Notes: generated by a model not told the origin, from the letters alone. A stretch of DNA of 64,000 bases from Pseudomonas kilonensis (GCF_001269885.1 NZ_LHVH01000017.1:124001-188000); one strand, 5' to 3'. Positions 53,400 to 61,059 are shown, counted from the first letter of the stretch. Made by a program: numbers and translations.

Positions 53400-53700
53400 C
53401 CATCCTTTCCTAGATTCGGGTGGCGGCCGTACGTGGGCTAGGAACCGGGAATCAAGGCACCCGGCACACCCGAGGGTGTCCCACGCACAGCCGCCATAAA
53501 ACATCATCGCAAACACAAAAAGCGCCTGCAATTTCATGGGGCGCTGTGCGCCTTGAATTCAACGGGTTCCTAGGCCCGGTCGCTGAATTTGCAGCGACGT
53601 CTGGAGAGTAGCCATCGAAGGACAAGGGCAGCGAGGCGAAAACTCGCCGAAAAGCAAAGTAAGCGCACCCCCTACGCAACTCTCTGATCTTGCCTACAAA
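53400..53700 (-). other. Gene-less leader-like element (copy A)
   Basis: No gene is convincing between the lrp terminator and the second hicA. The part 53560-53700 resembles 55555-55700 on the same strand: TTTGCAGCGACGTCT, then AGTAGCCATCGAAGGACAA, GCAAAGTAAGCGCACCCCCTACGCAAC and TTGCCTACAAA versus the corresponding words there. At the second site it lies upstream of a DUF3077 gene, so here it looks like a leader that has lost its gene. The adjoining 53420-53500 has a GGGACACCCTCGGGTGTGCC hairpin on the minus strand. Confidence 0.6.
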
Positions 53701-53960
53701 CGAAGCGGGAGTTACCCGCTATCCACAGCAAGGTAGATAGGAAATAGTGCCCCGCAGAACGGACTGCACGATTAGTGATAGGCGATTAACGTCCGACATA
53801 TTTTTCCGGCTTCGCGAAAAGTGGGATTGGAGGGGAGGGCGGGTTAAAACCGAAAGGATGACCATGTCCGCATTTTGACTTTATTTATCGGTGCTACTCA
53901 CACGTCGGCGACGTCAAGCGCAGGTGGTAAATCTTTTTTTTGGTATCGCGGTGTAATACC

Positions 53961-54215
53961 ATGAACAATAAGCAGCACAGCACGCTCAGAGCCATATTTT
54001 CCAGGCCGACGCTTTCAACGCTGGAGTGGGCTCGTATTGAGTCACTGTTTGGCGCAGCGGGTGCCAAGACCATTGAGGGCAGTGGGTCGCGTGTACGTTT
54101 TGAATTGAATGGCGTGGTCGCAACGTTCCACCGGCCCCACCCAGACAAAGAAGCAAAGCCCTACCAGGTACGTGATGCTCGGGCTTTCCTTGAACAAGCA
54201 GGAGTTACGCCGTGA
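53961..54215 (+). CDS. hicA: HicA-type toxin (module 2)
   Basis: An 84-residue toxin: TLEWARIESLFGAAGAKTIEGSGSRVRFELNGVVATFHRPHPDKEAKPYQVRDARAFLEQAGV, with the conserved HRPHP in the position of the HicA catalytic and RNA-contact histidines. The first 15 residues are an extension (MNNKQHSTLRAIFSR). The palindrome GGTAT/ATACC at 53941-53959 immediately before ATG 53961 is a likely operator. Base composition of this module (more A/T) differs from the neighbours, suggesting acquisition. Confidence 0.88.
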   Translation: MNNKQHSTLRAIFSRPTLSTLEWARIESLFGAAGAKTIEGSGSRVRFELNGVVATFHRPHPDKEAKPYQVRDARAFLEQAGVTP

Positions 54216-54544
54216 ACGTTATGAATTATCAAGGTTACGCCGCCCGAATCGACTACAGCGATGAAGACGGTCTGTTTGTCGGTCACATCGCTGGTATTAG
54301 GGATGTCGTCGGGTTTCACGGCGAATCTGTCAGCGAGCTTCGAACCGCGTTTGAAGAGGCAGTCACTGATTATCTGGAGACCTGTGCCAAGCTGGGGCGA
54401 GCACCGCAGAAACCCTACTCTGGCAATCTCAGCCTACGCCTAGCCCCTGCGCTCCATGCAACAGTCGCCGTGAAAGCTCAGCTCGCCCACAAGAGTATCA
54501 ACCAGTGGGTGGCCGATGTTCTTGATCGTGAAGTGCACGCTTGA
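54212..54544 (+). CDS. hicB: HicB-type antitoxin (module 2)
   Basis: A 110-residue antitoxin: HicB fold YQGYAARIDYSDEDGLFVGHIAGIRDVVGFHGESVSELRTAFEEAVTDYLE followed by an RHH segment (GNLSLRLAPALHATVAVKAQLAHKSINQWVADVLDREV). The GTG start 54212 overlaps the hicA stop (GTGA); ATG 54221 is an alternative. This HicB is unrelated in detail to the one at 50557, so the two modules are not recent duplicates. Confidence 0.9.
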   Translation: MNVMNYQGYAARIDYSDEDGLFVGHIAGIRDVVGFHGESVSELRTAFEEAVTDYLETCAKLGRAPQKPYSGNLSLRLAPALHATVAVKAQLAHKSINQWVADVLDREVHA

Positions 54545-54689
54545 AGACAGACTGCGACAGGAAGTCAGATTTCATTTGTCTCCGTTAAACGCCGTTTGCC
54601 GACAGTCCACGGTCCACGGTCCACAACTGATCAAGCCGCGTCATGTTCTCCGAGTCATCATCTCCTTTCGTATTCCTCTGCCTGGATTG

Positions 54690-54837
54690 GTCGGCTCGCT
54701 ATCCGCCTCGCCATGCCTGCGTCGCGTGTGGATGCTCGAAGAGGCCGAGGGTGGGTGATATCCGGAGCAACTTTGTGATTCATACGGTGAAGACGCCGGG
54801 GGCGTTGCCGTTGGGGCATTTGCCTGGGGCTGAATAG
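54690..54837 (+). pseudogene. Partial, deleted copy of the lrp gene
   Basis: Two pieces of the 52810-53292 regulator are joined. SASPCLRRVWMLEEAE matches the helix-turn-helix end, and, in a different frame, VGDIRSNFVIHTVKTPGALPLGHLPGAE matches its last 28 residues. About 80 codons of the RAM domain are missing between them, and there is a frameshift. It has no start of its own. With the intact gene it brackets HicAB module 2. Confidence 0.85.
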
Positions 54838-54869
54838 TTTTTACGATGGGGATTTACCCCACGTACTAA

Positions 54870-55022
54870 TAATATTCGCTGTTTGAATGCGTCGGGATTG
54901 AATGGGTGAGGGGGGCCGCTGGACTCACCGTCTTCAAGGGCCGAGCGAATAGTCTTCAGTTCAGCCTTATGTCTCTGGATGGGCTGATTGGCCACGGTGA
55001 TGGTTTTTCGAACGGTTCCCAT
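54870..55022 (-). pseudogene. Internally deleted parD-like antitoxin
   Basis: The frame from ATG 55022 begins MGTVRKTITV, continues ELKTIRSALEDGESSGPPHPFNPDAFKQRIL and then reads on into the lrp relic. The start and the end (IRxALxxGExSGxPxxFDxxAFKxRxL) match ParD antitoxins, but the middle RHH-helical part of about 30 residues is missing. No parE gene follows on the minus strand. I regard it as a dead remnant of a ParDE module. Confidence 0.7.
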
Positions 55023-55050
55023 GCTTGAGCCTCCTAGGGACGTCGTATTG

Positions 55051-55082
55051 CTAAGCCCCGCTGCGAAAGAAGCAGGGCTTAG
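55051..55082 (-). terminator. Hairpin downstream of the DUF3077 gene
   Basis: CTAAGCCCCGCT and AGCAGGGCTTAG can pair with one bulge around GCGAAAGA. It lies 56 bases beyond the DUF3077 stop. The T-run is poor, so it may be an mRNA 3' hairpin instead of an efficient terminator. Confidence 0.5.
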
Positions 55083-55137
55083 CGCTGTCTATCGGATGGG
55101 GTTCCCTATGTCCCCATTCTCAGGACTTACTGTCGAT

Positions 55138-55437
55138 CTACTGCGCCTCGGATTTTTTCTTGGACTCAGCCGCCGGCCTTGGCGTAATGACCTTCACAAC
55201 GTCATCAATCACCGCCTTGCTCATCTCCAACAAAAAGTGCGCAGCCCAGGCGTAGCGGTCGGTGCTCTTTTCAAACGCCGCGTCTTCGGCAAGCCGGTGA
55301 GCGAGATGCAAAAGATCTGACGCCCGTTCCAATGCCTCTTGGATGGGTACGCCGCCGTTGACACGGAACAGCGCTCGATCAGCGGAATAGTTGAAGGGGG
55401 TGTAGCCGATGGTTTTTAGCCCAGTGTCTTCGTTCAT
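55138..55437 (-). CDS. DUF3077 protein
   Basis: A 99-residue protein of the DUF3077 family, nearly exclusive to Pseudomonas: MNEDTGLKTIGYTPFNYSADRALFRVNGGVPIQEALERASDLLHLAHRLAEDAA, then a helical WAAHFLLEMSKAVIDDVVKVI and a basic tail. ATG 55437 is the family start; the frame is open further upstream. The leader element at 55555-55700 lies about 120 bases upstream on the same strand. Function unknown. Confidence 0.82.
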   Translation of the reverse strand: MNEDTGLKTIGYTPFNYSADRALFRVNGGVPIQEALERASDLLHLAHRLAEDAAFEKSTDRYAWAAHFLLEMSKAVIDDVVKVITPRPAAESKKKSEAQ

Positions 55438-55554
55438 GGCCTGCCCCCGTCGATCGAGAAACAGTAGGTTCGAGGCCTGAGCTTTGGCTGGTTTGAAAGT
55501 GATTTGATTTGCTGCGAGGTACGCATTGTCTAGCTCCCGTGAAGCGCGGTTGCT

Positions 55555-55700
55555 TGACTCACGGGTTTCCAAGCCCGATCGCCTGATTTGCAGCGACGTC
55601 TAGAAGGGTAACCACGGAAGACAAACCCAACAAGTCGGCACACCGCCTAAAAAGCGTAGTTAGCGTGCTCCTTACGCAACGCTCGGAATTTCCCTACAAA
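55555..55700 (-). promoter_or_regulatory. Leader-like element (copy B) upstream of DUF3077
   Basis: Related to 53560-53700: ATTTGCAGCGACGTCTAGAA, GTAACCACGGAAGACAAAC, AAGCGTAGTTAGCGTGCTCC, TTACGCAAC and TTCCCTACAAA occur in the same order and orientation. It lies in the 55438-55828 gap between the DUF3077 gene and the zeta kinase and could be an untranslated leader or promoter. The role is an inference from position. Confidence 0.55.
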
Positions 55701-55828
55701 TATTCGTGAGAGCCAGAGGATACTTTATGTGACGATGTTCAACGAGACACTGATCGTCGTTGCCTTCGTCCGTATGGGTAACGATCAACGTTCTAAGTTT
55801 GGATCAAGTAAAACAGGTCGATGTCGGT

Positions 55829-56569
55829 ATGACGCCAGAAGAATCTGCTATCGAGCACGCAGCCCTTGAATTCGCTAGAGTGAATCGAGCCTCTTTGGCT
55901 CGGCATATTGCGGACGCCGCTGTGTACCTCAGTGAGGAGGTACCATTCACGGTGTTCATGGCGGGGTCGCCTGGGGCTGGCAAGACGGAAATAGCCAAGG
56001 CTATGGCTGACGATTTGGACGAGAGAAATCTTAGCCTTTACTCCAAACGTGTTCTTCGTATCGATCCTGATGATTTTCGAAGTCTGATTCCCGGCTACGA
56101 CGGAAGCAATTCATACCTTTTTCAGCGTGCGGTTACGAAGATTCTGGAAAAGGTGTTGGACCGCGCGTTCAAGAGACGGCTTTCGTTCATTCTGGATGGG
56201 ACGATGGCCAACCTTGGGATAGCGAAGCGGAATATCGACCGCGTCTTGGGAAGTGGCAGGAAAGCCCAGATTATGTATGTCTACCAGAGGCCAGAACTCG
56301 CCTGGCAGTTCGTGCAGGCTCGGGAAGTCACAGAGGGCAGGAACATTCCGCTGCAGGAGTTCGCCAGACAGTTTGTTGCCGCACGGTGCAATGTCATTGA
56401 GTTGAAGCGCATCTACGGTAGCCAGATCCACATCGATTTGCTTATCAAGGACTTTGATGGCGACGATGCTCAACAGGTTGAGCTTGATGTGGCTGGGGAT
56501 ACGATTGACGCTCTGATTCCCCAGATCTATGATCAGGCTCAGCTCGTTGAGCTGTTAGCAGAGGTTTGA
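55829..56569 (+). CDS. Zeta-toxin family kinase
   Basis: A 246-residue P-loop kinase of the zeta family, which phosphorylate UDP-N-acetylglucosamine and block wall synthesis, although many chromosomal members have unknown substrates. Walker A GSPGAGKTE is at residues 46-54, IDPDDFRSLIPGYDG follows near 80, and FILDGTMANLGIAKRNIDRVLGSGRK near 121 is the second conserved block. The start is uncertain: ATG 55829 is used, and the frame is open to 55760 with only TTG starts. No epsilon-type antitoxin lies upstream; a 59-residue gene follows after 5 bases. Confidence 0.82.
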   Translation: MTPEESAIEHAALEFARVNRASLARHIADAAVYLSEEVPFTVFMAGSPGAGKTEIAKAMADDLDERNLSLYSKRVLRIDPDDFRSLIPGYDGSNSYLFQRAVTKILEKVLDRAFKRRLSFILDGTMANLGIAKRNIDRVLGSGRKAQIMYVYQRPELAWQFVQAREVTEGRNIPLQEFARQFVAARCNVIELKRIYGSQIHIDLLIKDFDGDDAQQVELDVAGDTIDALIPQIYDQAQLVELLAEV

Positions 56570-56574
56570 AATCA

Positions 56575-56754
56575 ATGAGTACAGAAAAGATCAAGAAAAC
56601 CAGCGCTTTGACTGAGTTTTTCACCAACACCCCCGCCGAGACTAGAAAAGAGATTTTGATGGGCATCATTGGCAAGGCTAACGCCTCCCAACGGGATGTC
56701 GTGCAGAAAGCAGAGGCTATCAAAGCTGCGCGGGCTTCTGCTCAGGCAAACTGA
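56575..56754 (+). CDS. 59-aa protein paired with the zeta kinase
   Basis: A small soluble, predicted helical protein rich in Lys, Ala and Glu (LTEFFTNTPAETRKEILMGIIGKANASQRDVVQKAEAIKAARASAQAN). It starts 5 bases after the kinase stop, so it is almost surely cotranslated with it. Size and position suit a regulatory partner or antitoxin, though known epsilon antitoxins are upstream and unlike it. I do not recognise the family; the sequence N-terminus (MSTEKIKKTSA) is compatible with a disordered tail. Confidence 0.72.
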   Translation: MSTEKIKKTSALTEFFTNTPAETRKEILMGIIGKANASQRDVVQKAEAIKAARASAQAN

Positions 56755-56837
56755 GATGTTGCCGTCAAATCAGCCCAAGGTTCATTAGGCTCTGTTCCAA
56801 GTCTCGTCGAACTCGTGGTTCGTCTTGCGCGAGCTGA

Positions 56838-56948
56838 TGGGCGAAACGCTGTCGCTATATCCGCGTTACGTTGCTGCCGTTCAGCATCGGTGCTGCGTTC
56901 GCCCTGACTCTGTTGGCCGTCGTCGCTTTTGTCGCAAGGCATGTTTGA
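56838..56948 (+). pseudogene. Possible 3' fragment of a membrane-protein gene
   Basis: In the otherwise empty 56755-57101 gap one frame ends with YIRVTLLPFSIGAAFALTLL followed by AVVAFVARHV and a stop, which looks like a final transmembrane helix. The frame is closed upstream by a TGA at 56835-56837. It has no start and no supporting neighbour, so it may be a relic or chance. Confidence 0.3.
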
Positions 56949-57101
56949 TTCTTTGCCACTCATCTCAAATCATCGGTGCCCTACCCCCTACGTGTTCAGC
57001 GCTATCGCTTCTACTTTGCTGTAAGCGGATCCAAGAGGCTTGACCACCTGCCTAGCACTTTTCCTATGGCGAAGGTCTGATGAAGTTATCTCCATGAGCG
57101 C

Positions 57102-57680
57102 TCATTCATGCTCACTCTTCTTCAAAGCGCCTGCTGCGCAACGCCTAACAATAGCCTTCAGCATGCGCCGACGAATAAGCCCGCTGACCGGCCGAATCAA
57201 ATACCAATACGACGTAAAACTTCGCAACGCATCCGCGTCGAGGCAATGCACCCGTGTCTGCGTGGTGACCCTCGTCAAGCCCGGTCGCAGCAACTGGCAG
57301 GTGAAGCTTATGACCAGCTTCACATTCCCCGGCTCATTGAATAGCTCGAACGCTTCGGCATCCGCGACAACGACTTGGCCGTAGTCGGCTTTCCACAGCT
57401 TGCCGGCGAGCCCGTAAGCGACCTCTACGTCGCCGTTGCGTTGAAGCAACGTGAAATTATCCATGCCGAATGAAGCGCGTTGATCAGCCTCTGGGTGCCG
57501 AGATCGACCCAGCAGGCGCATGGGGATTTCGCGAAGCTTGATTGCATACCGAAAAAAACGGTCGTCTTCGGGGCGGTGGGCGAGGATTGCCGCCATGGCA
57601 TGGGAAGGGTCTACGGGGATGTCCACGGTATGCAATTCACTGAACTGATACGTAGGCAGATATGAGTCAATCAGGTGCAT
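57102..57680 (-). CDS. Conserved hypothetical protein, SRPBCC-like
   Basis: A 192-residue protein without signal peptide. Alternating strands (FTLLQRNGDVEVAYGLAGKLWK, GNVKLVISFTCQLLRPGLTRVTTQTRVHCLDADAL) followed by a C-terminal amphipathic helix (FTSYWYLIRPVSGLIRRRMLKAIVRRCAAG) suggest the helix-grip fold of the START/SRPBCC superfamily. The fold is inferred from pattern, not motif. It ends next to the relic-rich gap and its start lies 70 bases from the tRNA-Gly terminator. Confidence 0.68.
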   Translation of the reverse strand: MHLIDSYLPTYQFSELHTVDIPVDPSHAMAAILAHRPEDDRFFRYAIKLREIPMRLLGRSRHPEADQRASFGMDNFTLLQRNGDVEVAYGLAGKLWKADYGQVVVADAEAFELFNEPGNVKLVISFTCQLLRPGLTRVTTQTRVHCLDADALRSFTSYWYLIRPVSGLIRRRMLKAIVRRCAAGALKKSEHE

Positions 57681-57750
57681 CCTTGCTCTCCTTCATAGCT
57701 ACTCGGTGTGAACCTCAGGGGCGCAAATCCCACAAAACTCCAGACCAAAA

Positions 57751-57776
57751 AAAACCGGCCACCAAGAGCCGGTTTT
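57751..57776 (-). terminator. Rho-independent terminator after tRNA-Gly
   Basis: On the minus strand AAAACCGGC pairs with GCCGGTTTT and is followed by a T-run. It lies 45 bases downstream of the tRNA 3' end. Confidence 0.87.
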
Positions 57777-57820
57777 TTAATCCCCCGCCAAAAACATACG
57801 ACGCAGGACCAGAATTCGAT

Positions 57821-57894
57821 TGGAGCGGGTGAAGGGAATCGAACCCTCGTTATCAGCTTGGGAAGCTGGAGTAATGCCATTATACGACACCCGC
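57821..57894 (-). tRNA. tRNA-Gly (anticodon CCC)
   Basis: On the minus strand the sequence starts GCGGGTGTCGTATAATGGCA, has anticodon loop TTCCCAA within CAGCTTCCCAAGCTG, the T-arm GAGGGTTCGATTCCCTTC and ends CACCCGCTCCA with the CCA encoded. The acceptor stem GCGGGTG/CACCCGC pairs fully. No integrase or attachment-site duplication is visible beside it. Confidence 0.95.
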
Positions 57895-57996
57895 TCAGAG
57901 CGGCTGACTTTGTACCAGAAGTGGGCACGGATTTGAAGTTTTTCTTCACACAACGTGCGGTCAGTCGTCTACGCGAGCCTCAAACCAGAGCGGTCG

Positions 57997-58044
57997 TTGG
58001 CGGGCAAGCCCCGTTGCTGAAGGCGCAGGACGGGGCTTGCTCGC
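57997..58044. terminator. GC-rich hairpin after phaG
   Basis: GCGGGCAAGCCCCGT and ACGGGGCTTGCTCGC form a nearly perfect 15-bp inverted repeat 13 bases past the phaG stop. It resembles a REP in part but lacks the GTGGGAG end. It probably acts as a transcript end or stabiliser. Confidence 0.6.
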
Positions 58045-58056
58045 CAGGACTCGGTT

Positions 58057-58941
58057 TCAGATGGCCAGTGCATGGTAGCCCTGTACGTAGCTATAGCGCG
58101 GTCGGCTTTCGTGGTGTTCCGGTGTGAGGAAACCCATCAAGGCGTTACGGCTGTCGCGGCAGGCGGCTTTGTGTTCCATGTCCAGGAAGTGCCCGGTGGC
58201 TTGCAGCGTGCTGAAGCTGCTGTGCTGCACGTGATCGGCAAAGAGCCTGGCGTCGTCGGCCGCGGTGTATTCGTCCCATTCGCCGTTCAGGAACAACACC
58301 GGTACGTTGATCTTTTTCGCGGCGTTGACGTAGCACAGCTGGTCGCTGTGGAGCACATCGCTGATGTGGAAATGCATCTGCCCGTACTCATGCTCGGCCA
58401 AACTGCTGACATGGCGATAGTTGAAGCGCTTGAACAGCGGCGGCAAATGCTTGCCGATGGTGCTGTTGACCAAGTGCCCGACACGGTCGCCGTCCAGGCT
58501 GCCGAGGTAATCCACACCGCGTTCCAGGTAGTCGCGCATCGGCGCATTGAGCACCGGCGAGAACGAACTGATCACCGCTTTTTCGATGCGCCGTGGCCGT
58601 TGCGCCAAGGCGGTCAGCGTAGCGGCGCCGCCCCAGGAAAACGACAGCACGTGCTCGGCGGCGAAGTGGTCGATCAGTTCCAGGAGAATCTGGCCCTCGA
58701 TCTCTTTCGTCAGCATTTGCTCATGTCGGTTGTGAGCTTTTGACTTGCCCGCGTAGGGTTGGTCGTACAGCACAACATTGAATTGCGGGTAGAGGTTTTT
58801 GGCGGTCTGTGCAAACGACGCGGTGGTGGCCATTGAGCCGTTGACCAGAATGATGGTCTTTTGTGCGGCGTCTGCGCGATAGAACTCCGTGTAAACCCGA
58901 TACTGACCCTGTATATCCAGCACAGCGATTTCTGGCCTCAT
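58057..58941 (-). CDS. phaG: (R)-3-hydroxyacyl-ACP:CoA transacylase / thioesterase-ligase PhaG
   Basis: PhaG links de novo fatty-acid synthesis to medium-chain polyhydroxyalkanoate production by moving 3-hydroxyacyl groups from ACP toward CoA. The 294-residue alpha/beta hydrolase matches P. putida PhaG over its length: MRPEIAVLDIQGQYRVYTEFYRADAA, the nucleophile elbow FSWGGAATL near residue 102, LFKRFNYRHVSSL and ATGHFLDMEHKAAC with the catalytic His. RhlA is a close paralogue but is usually found beside rhlB, absent here. The frame is open 80 codons upstream, yet ATG 58941 is the PhaG start. The upstream gap to 59251 shows no other gene. Confidence 0.93.
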   Translation of the reverse strand: MRPEIAVLDIQGQYRVYTEFYRADAAQKTIILVNGSMATTASFAQTAKNLYPQFNVVLYDQPYAGKSKAHNRHEQMLTKEIEGQILLELIDHFAAEHVLSFSWGGAATLTALAQRPRRIEKAVISSFSPVLNAPMRDYLERGVDYLGSLDGDRVGHLVNSTIGKHLPPLFKRFNYRHVSSLAEHEYGQMHFHISDVLHSDQLCYVNAAKKINVPVLFLNGEWDEYTAADDARLFADHVQHSSFSTLQATGHFLDMEHKAACRDSRNALMGFLTPEHHESRPRYSYVQGYHALAI

Positions 58942-59251
58942 GTCATAAGACTCCTGGCAAGCGGGTATGCGCGCAATGAGATTGCACGGGCAATGTGACA
59001 GGTAGGCATACGCCTGAAAGATAAAGCCCATGTCGATCCAAAAAAACGGTCGACGGGTGTTGTTATAGGCGGGCAGTTCGCCGGCGGGACAAGGCGGAAC
59101 CTGAGGGTTCCAGCCGGCAAAAAGTTTCTTGGAAGTATGTTGTGACTCATCGGTCACATTTCGGCCGACGACCTGATTCAAGCAGGGGGACGACCGTTGC
59201 GCAAGTACCTATCGGAAAATTGTTCGACACTTCTGCCCAGCGGTAGCAGGT

Positions 59252-59944
59252 TCAGATGAGATGGACTTCTTCAAGGCTCAAGGCGCGGTACTGGCCCGGC
59301 TCGAGATGGGCGTCCAGTGTCAGTGGGCCCATGCGCTCGCGGTGCAGGCGCAGCACCTTGTTGTTGAAGTGGCCGAACATGCGCTTGACCTGGTGATAGC
59401 GCCCTTCAACGATGCTCAAGCGCGCCGATCTCGGCCCCAGCAGCGTCAGCTCTGCTGGTTGGGTGGTGAGGTCTTCGAAGGCAAAGTACAGGCCCCGGGC
59501 GAAGGTGTCGGCGTATTCGGCCGTGATGATTTGCTCGGTTTCGACGTAGTAGACCTTGGGCAGTTTGGTCTGCGGTTGGGTCAGGCGCCGTGACCAGGCG
59601 CCGTCATTGGTGATCAGCATCAGCCCGGTGGTGTTGAAATCCAGGCGCCCGGCGATGTGCAGGTCGTCCGTGTCCGGTTCGTCCAGCCAGTCGAGAACGG
59701 TGGGGTGTTGCGGGTCGCGGGTCGCACTGACACAGCCGGGCGGCTTGTGCAGCATGAAGTAGCGCGCCGGTCGGCCCGTTTGCAGCACTTCGTCGTCGAC
59801 CTCTACACGGCTGAATTCACGGACTTGTGCATGGGGGTCGCTGACGGTCTGGCCGTCGATCCGCACCCGGCGTTCCACCAGCAACAGGCGCACTTGTTGG
59901 CGATTGAATCGCGGCAGATTACTGAGGAAACGGTCGACGCGCAT
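59252..59944 (-). CDS. rsuA: 16S rRNA pseudouridine(516) synthase
   Basis: Converts U516 of 16S rRNA to pseudouridine. The 230-residue product has an N-terminal S4 RNA-binding domain (MRVDRFLSNLPRFNRQQVRLLLVERRVRIDG) and the RsuA catalytic domain with the active-site Asp in GRLDFNTTGLMLITNDG near residue 106 and EGRYHQVKRMFGHFNNKV. ATG 59944 is chosen by the S4 start; the frame is open upstream. Normal RsuA length. Confidence 0.92.
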   Translation of the reverse strand: MRVDRFLSNLPRFNRQQVRLLLVERRVRIDGQTVSDPHAQVREFSRVEVDDEVLQTGRPARYFMLHKPPGCVSATRDPQHPTVLDWLDEPDTDDLHIAGRLDFNTTGLMLITNDGAWSRRLTQPQTKLPKVYYVETEQIITAEYADTFARGLYFAFEDLTTQPAELTLLGPRSARLSIVEGRYHQVKRMFGHFNNKVLRLHRERMGPLTLDAHLEPGQYRALSLEEVHLI

Positions 59945-59979
59945 GGACAGTTCAGGCAAGGCAACGGAGGGCGGGCATC

Positions 59980-60198
59980 TTACGCGATCGGCTGGGGCTT
60001 GGCGCGCAACTGGGCTTCGACCTGGGCGCAGCGTGGGCACAGGCAGGACTGATCACGCAGCTCGGCTGGCAATGCCTCGAGCACGGCCGGGTCGATGCTC
60101 ACGCCGTAACACCAGCAGGCGCGGTCGGCAGTTCGTGGGTCGGCCAGGGTGCAATCGTTGGCACCGCCGCAGGCCGGGCAAAGGTCGGGTTTATTCAT
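59980..60198 (-). CDS. Cysteine-rich CWC-family protein
   Basis: A 72-residue protein with eight Cys, in CPACGGANDC, CWCYG and CLCPRCA groups. This spacing is that of the Cys-rich CWC family and suggests two zinc sites. ATG 60198 overlaps the stop region of the upstream GGDEF-like gene, so the three genes here may share a transcript. Function unknown. Confidence 0.8.
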   Translation of the reverse strand: MNKPDLCPACGGANDCTLADPRTADRACWCYGVSIDPAVLEALPAELRDQSCLCPRCAQVEAQLRAKPQPIA

Positions 60199-60937
60199 AA
60201 CTGGAGTGAGGCATTTCCACGCAGGTTCGGTTGCACCCGGTCTGTCGGGCGCGTTGCAGCGCATGATCGGTCCGCGACAGCAGGCTGTGCAAGGTGTCTT
60301 CGTCCTGCAAGGTGGTGAGGCCGAGGCTGACGGTGACCAGCAATTGTTTTCCACTGCAGAAATAGCGCTGCTTTTCGATGTGCTGACGAATTTTCTCTGC
60401 GATCTTCAGACCGGTCTGTCCGTCGGTGTCCTTGAGCAGGACGACAAAGGCTTCCGTGCTCCAGCGGCACACGATGTCCGAATGCCGCAGGCTTTGTGTC
60501 AGGTCGCGGGCGAACCCGGTCAGCAGTTGATCGGTGGCGATATGACCATGGGTGGTGTCCAACCGCTTGAAATCGTCCAGTTCCACCAGCAGCGCAGTCA
60601 ACGGTTTTGGCTCGCGCTGGGCTTCATGCAGGGCTTGCACGGCCAGCAGGTCGAAACCACGGCGATTGGGTAATTCGGTCAGGCTGTCGAGGGTGGCCTG
60701 GGCGTCGATGCGTTGTTGGTAGCTGTTGATCAACCGATAAAGGATTGCCAGGACTGCCAGCGTCACGAGCATGCCGATCAGCAGGTTCAGATACAGCGTC
60801 TTGAGGATGTTATCGCGTAGCGAGGCCTGGGCAGCGTAATAGCCCAGCAATGCAATGATCAGGAAACCAGTACCGAGCAGCGCCACCACGGCCAGGAGCG
60901 GCTTGCGCTGGGAATACAACGGCGAACGGAGCGACAT
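60191..60937 (-). CDS. Membrane protein with degenerate GGDEF domain
   Basis: A 248-residue inner-membrane protein: two transmembrane helices (about residues 13-35 and 48-68), then a GGDEF fold (LDSLTELPNRRGFDLLAVQAL ... LVELDDFKRLDTTHGH ... LLVTVSLGLTTL). The signature is WSTEAF where GGDEF should be, so the two Gly and the Asp of the active site are lost. Cyclase activity is therefore unlikely. It might bind GTP or a nucleotide, or act as a membrane scaffold. Confidence 0.85.
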   Translation of the reverse strand: MSLRSPLYSQRKPLLAVVALLGTGFLIIALLGYYAAQASLRDNILKTLYLNLLIGMLVTLAVLAILYRLINSYQQRIDAQATLDSLTELPNRRGFDLLAVQALHEAQREPKPLTALLVELDDFKRLDTTHGHIATDQLLTGFARDLTQSLRHSDIVCRWSTEAFVVLLKDTDGQTGLKIAEKIRQHIEKQRYFCSGKQLLVTVSLGLTTLQDEDTLHSLLSRTDHALQRARQTGCNRTCVEMPHSSYE

Positions 60938-61059
60938 GGCGTTTCCCTTGGCGCAGACCCAATGAAGTCAGTTTAGTGGCCTTGTGGGAAAAGACATTCG
61001 GATTTGCAGGTTTGTAGGACCATGGTGAGGGAACAGGCTCCCTCACCACAGGTTCGGCC

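Noticed and set aside
53232..53537. A 101-codon minus-strand frame starting MKLQALFVFAMMF
   Set aside because: It runs through the lrp terminator and into the lrp 3' end antisense. The hydrophobic start is a by-product of the leader-like element.
57821..58060. tRNA-Gly as an integration site of a genomic island
   Set aside because: No integrase is next to it and no direct copy of the tRNA 3' end was found nearby. The flanking genes include conserved phaG.
58941..59181. Longer N-terminus for phaG from 59181
   Set aside because: The frame is open, but PhaG proteins start at MRPEIAV and the extra 80 residues show no family resemblance.
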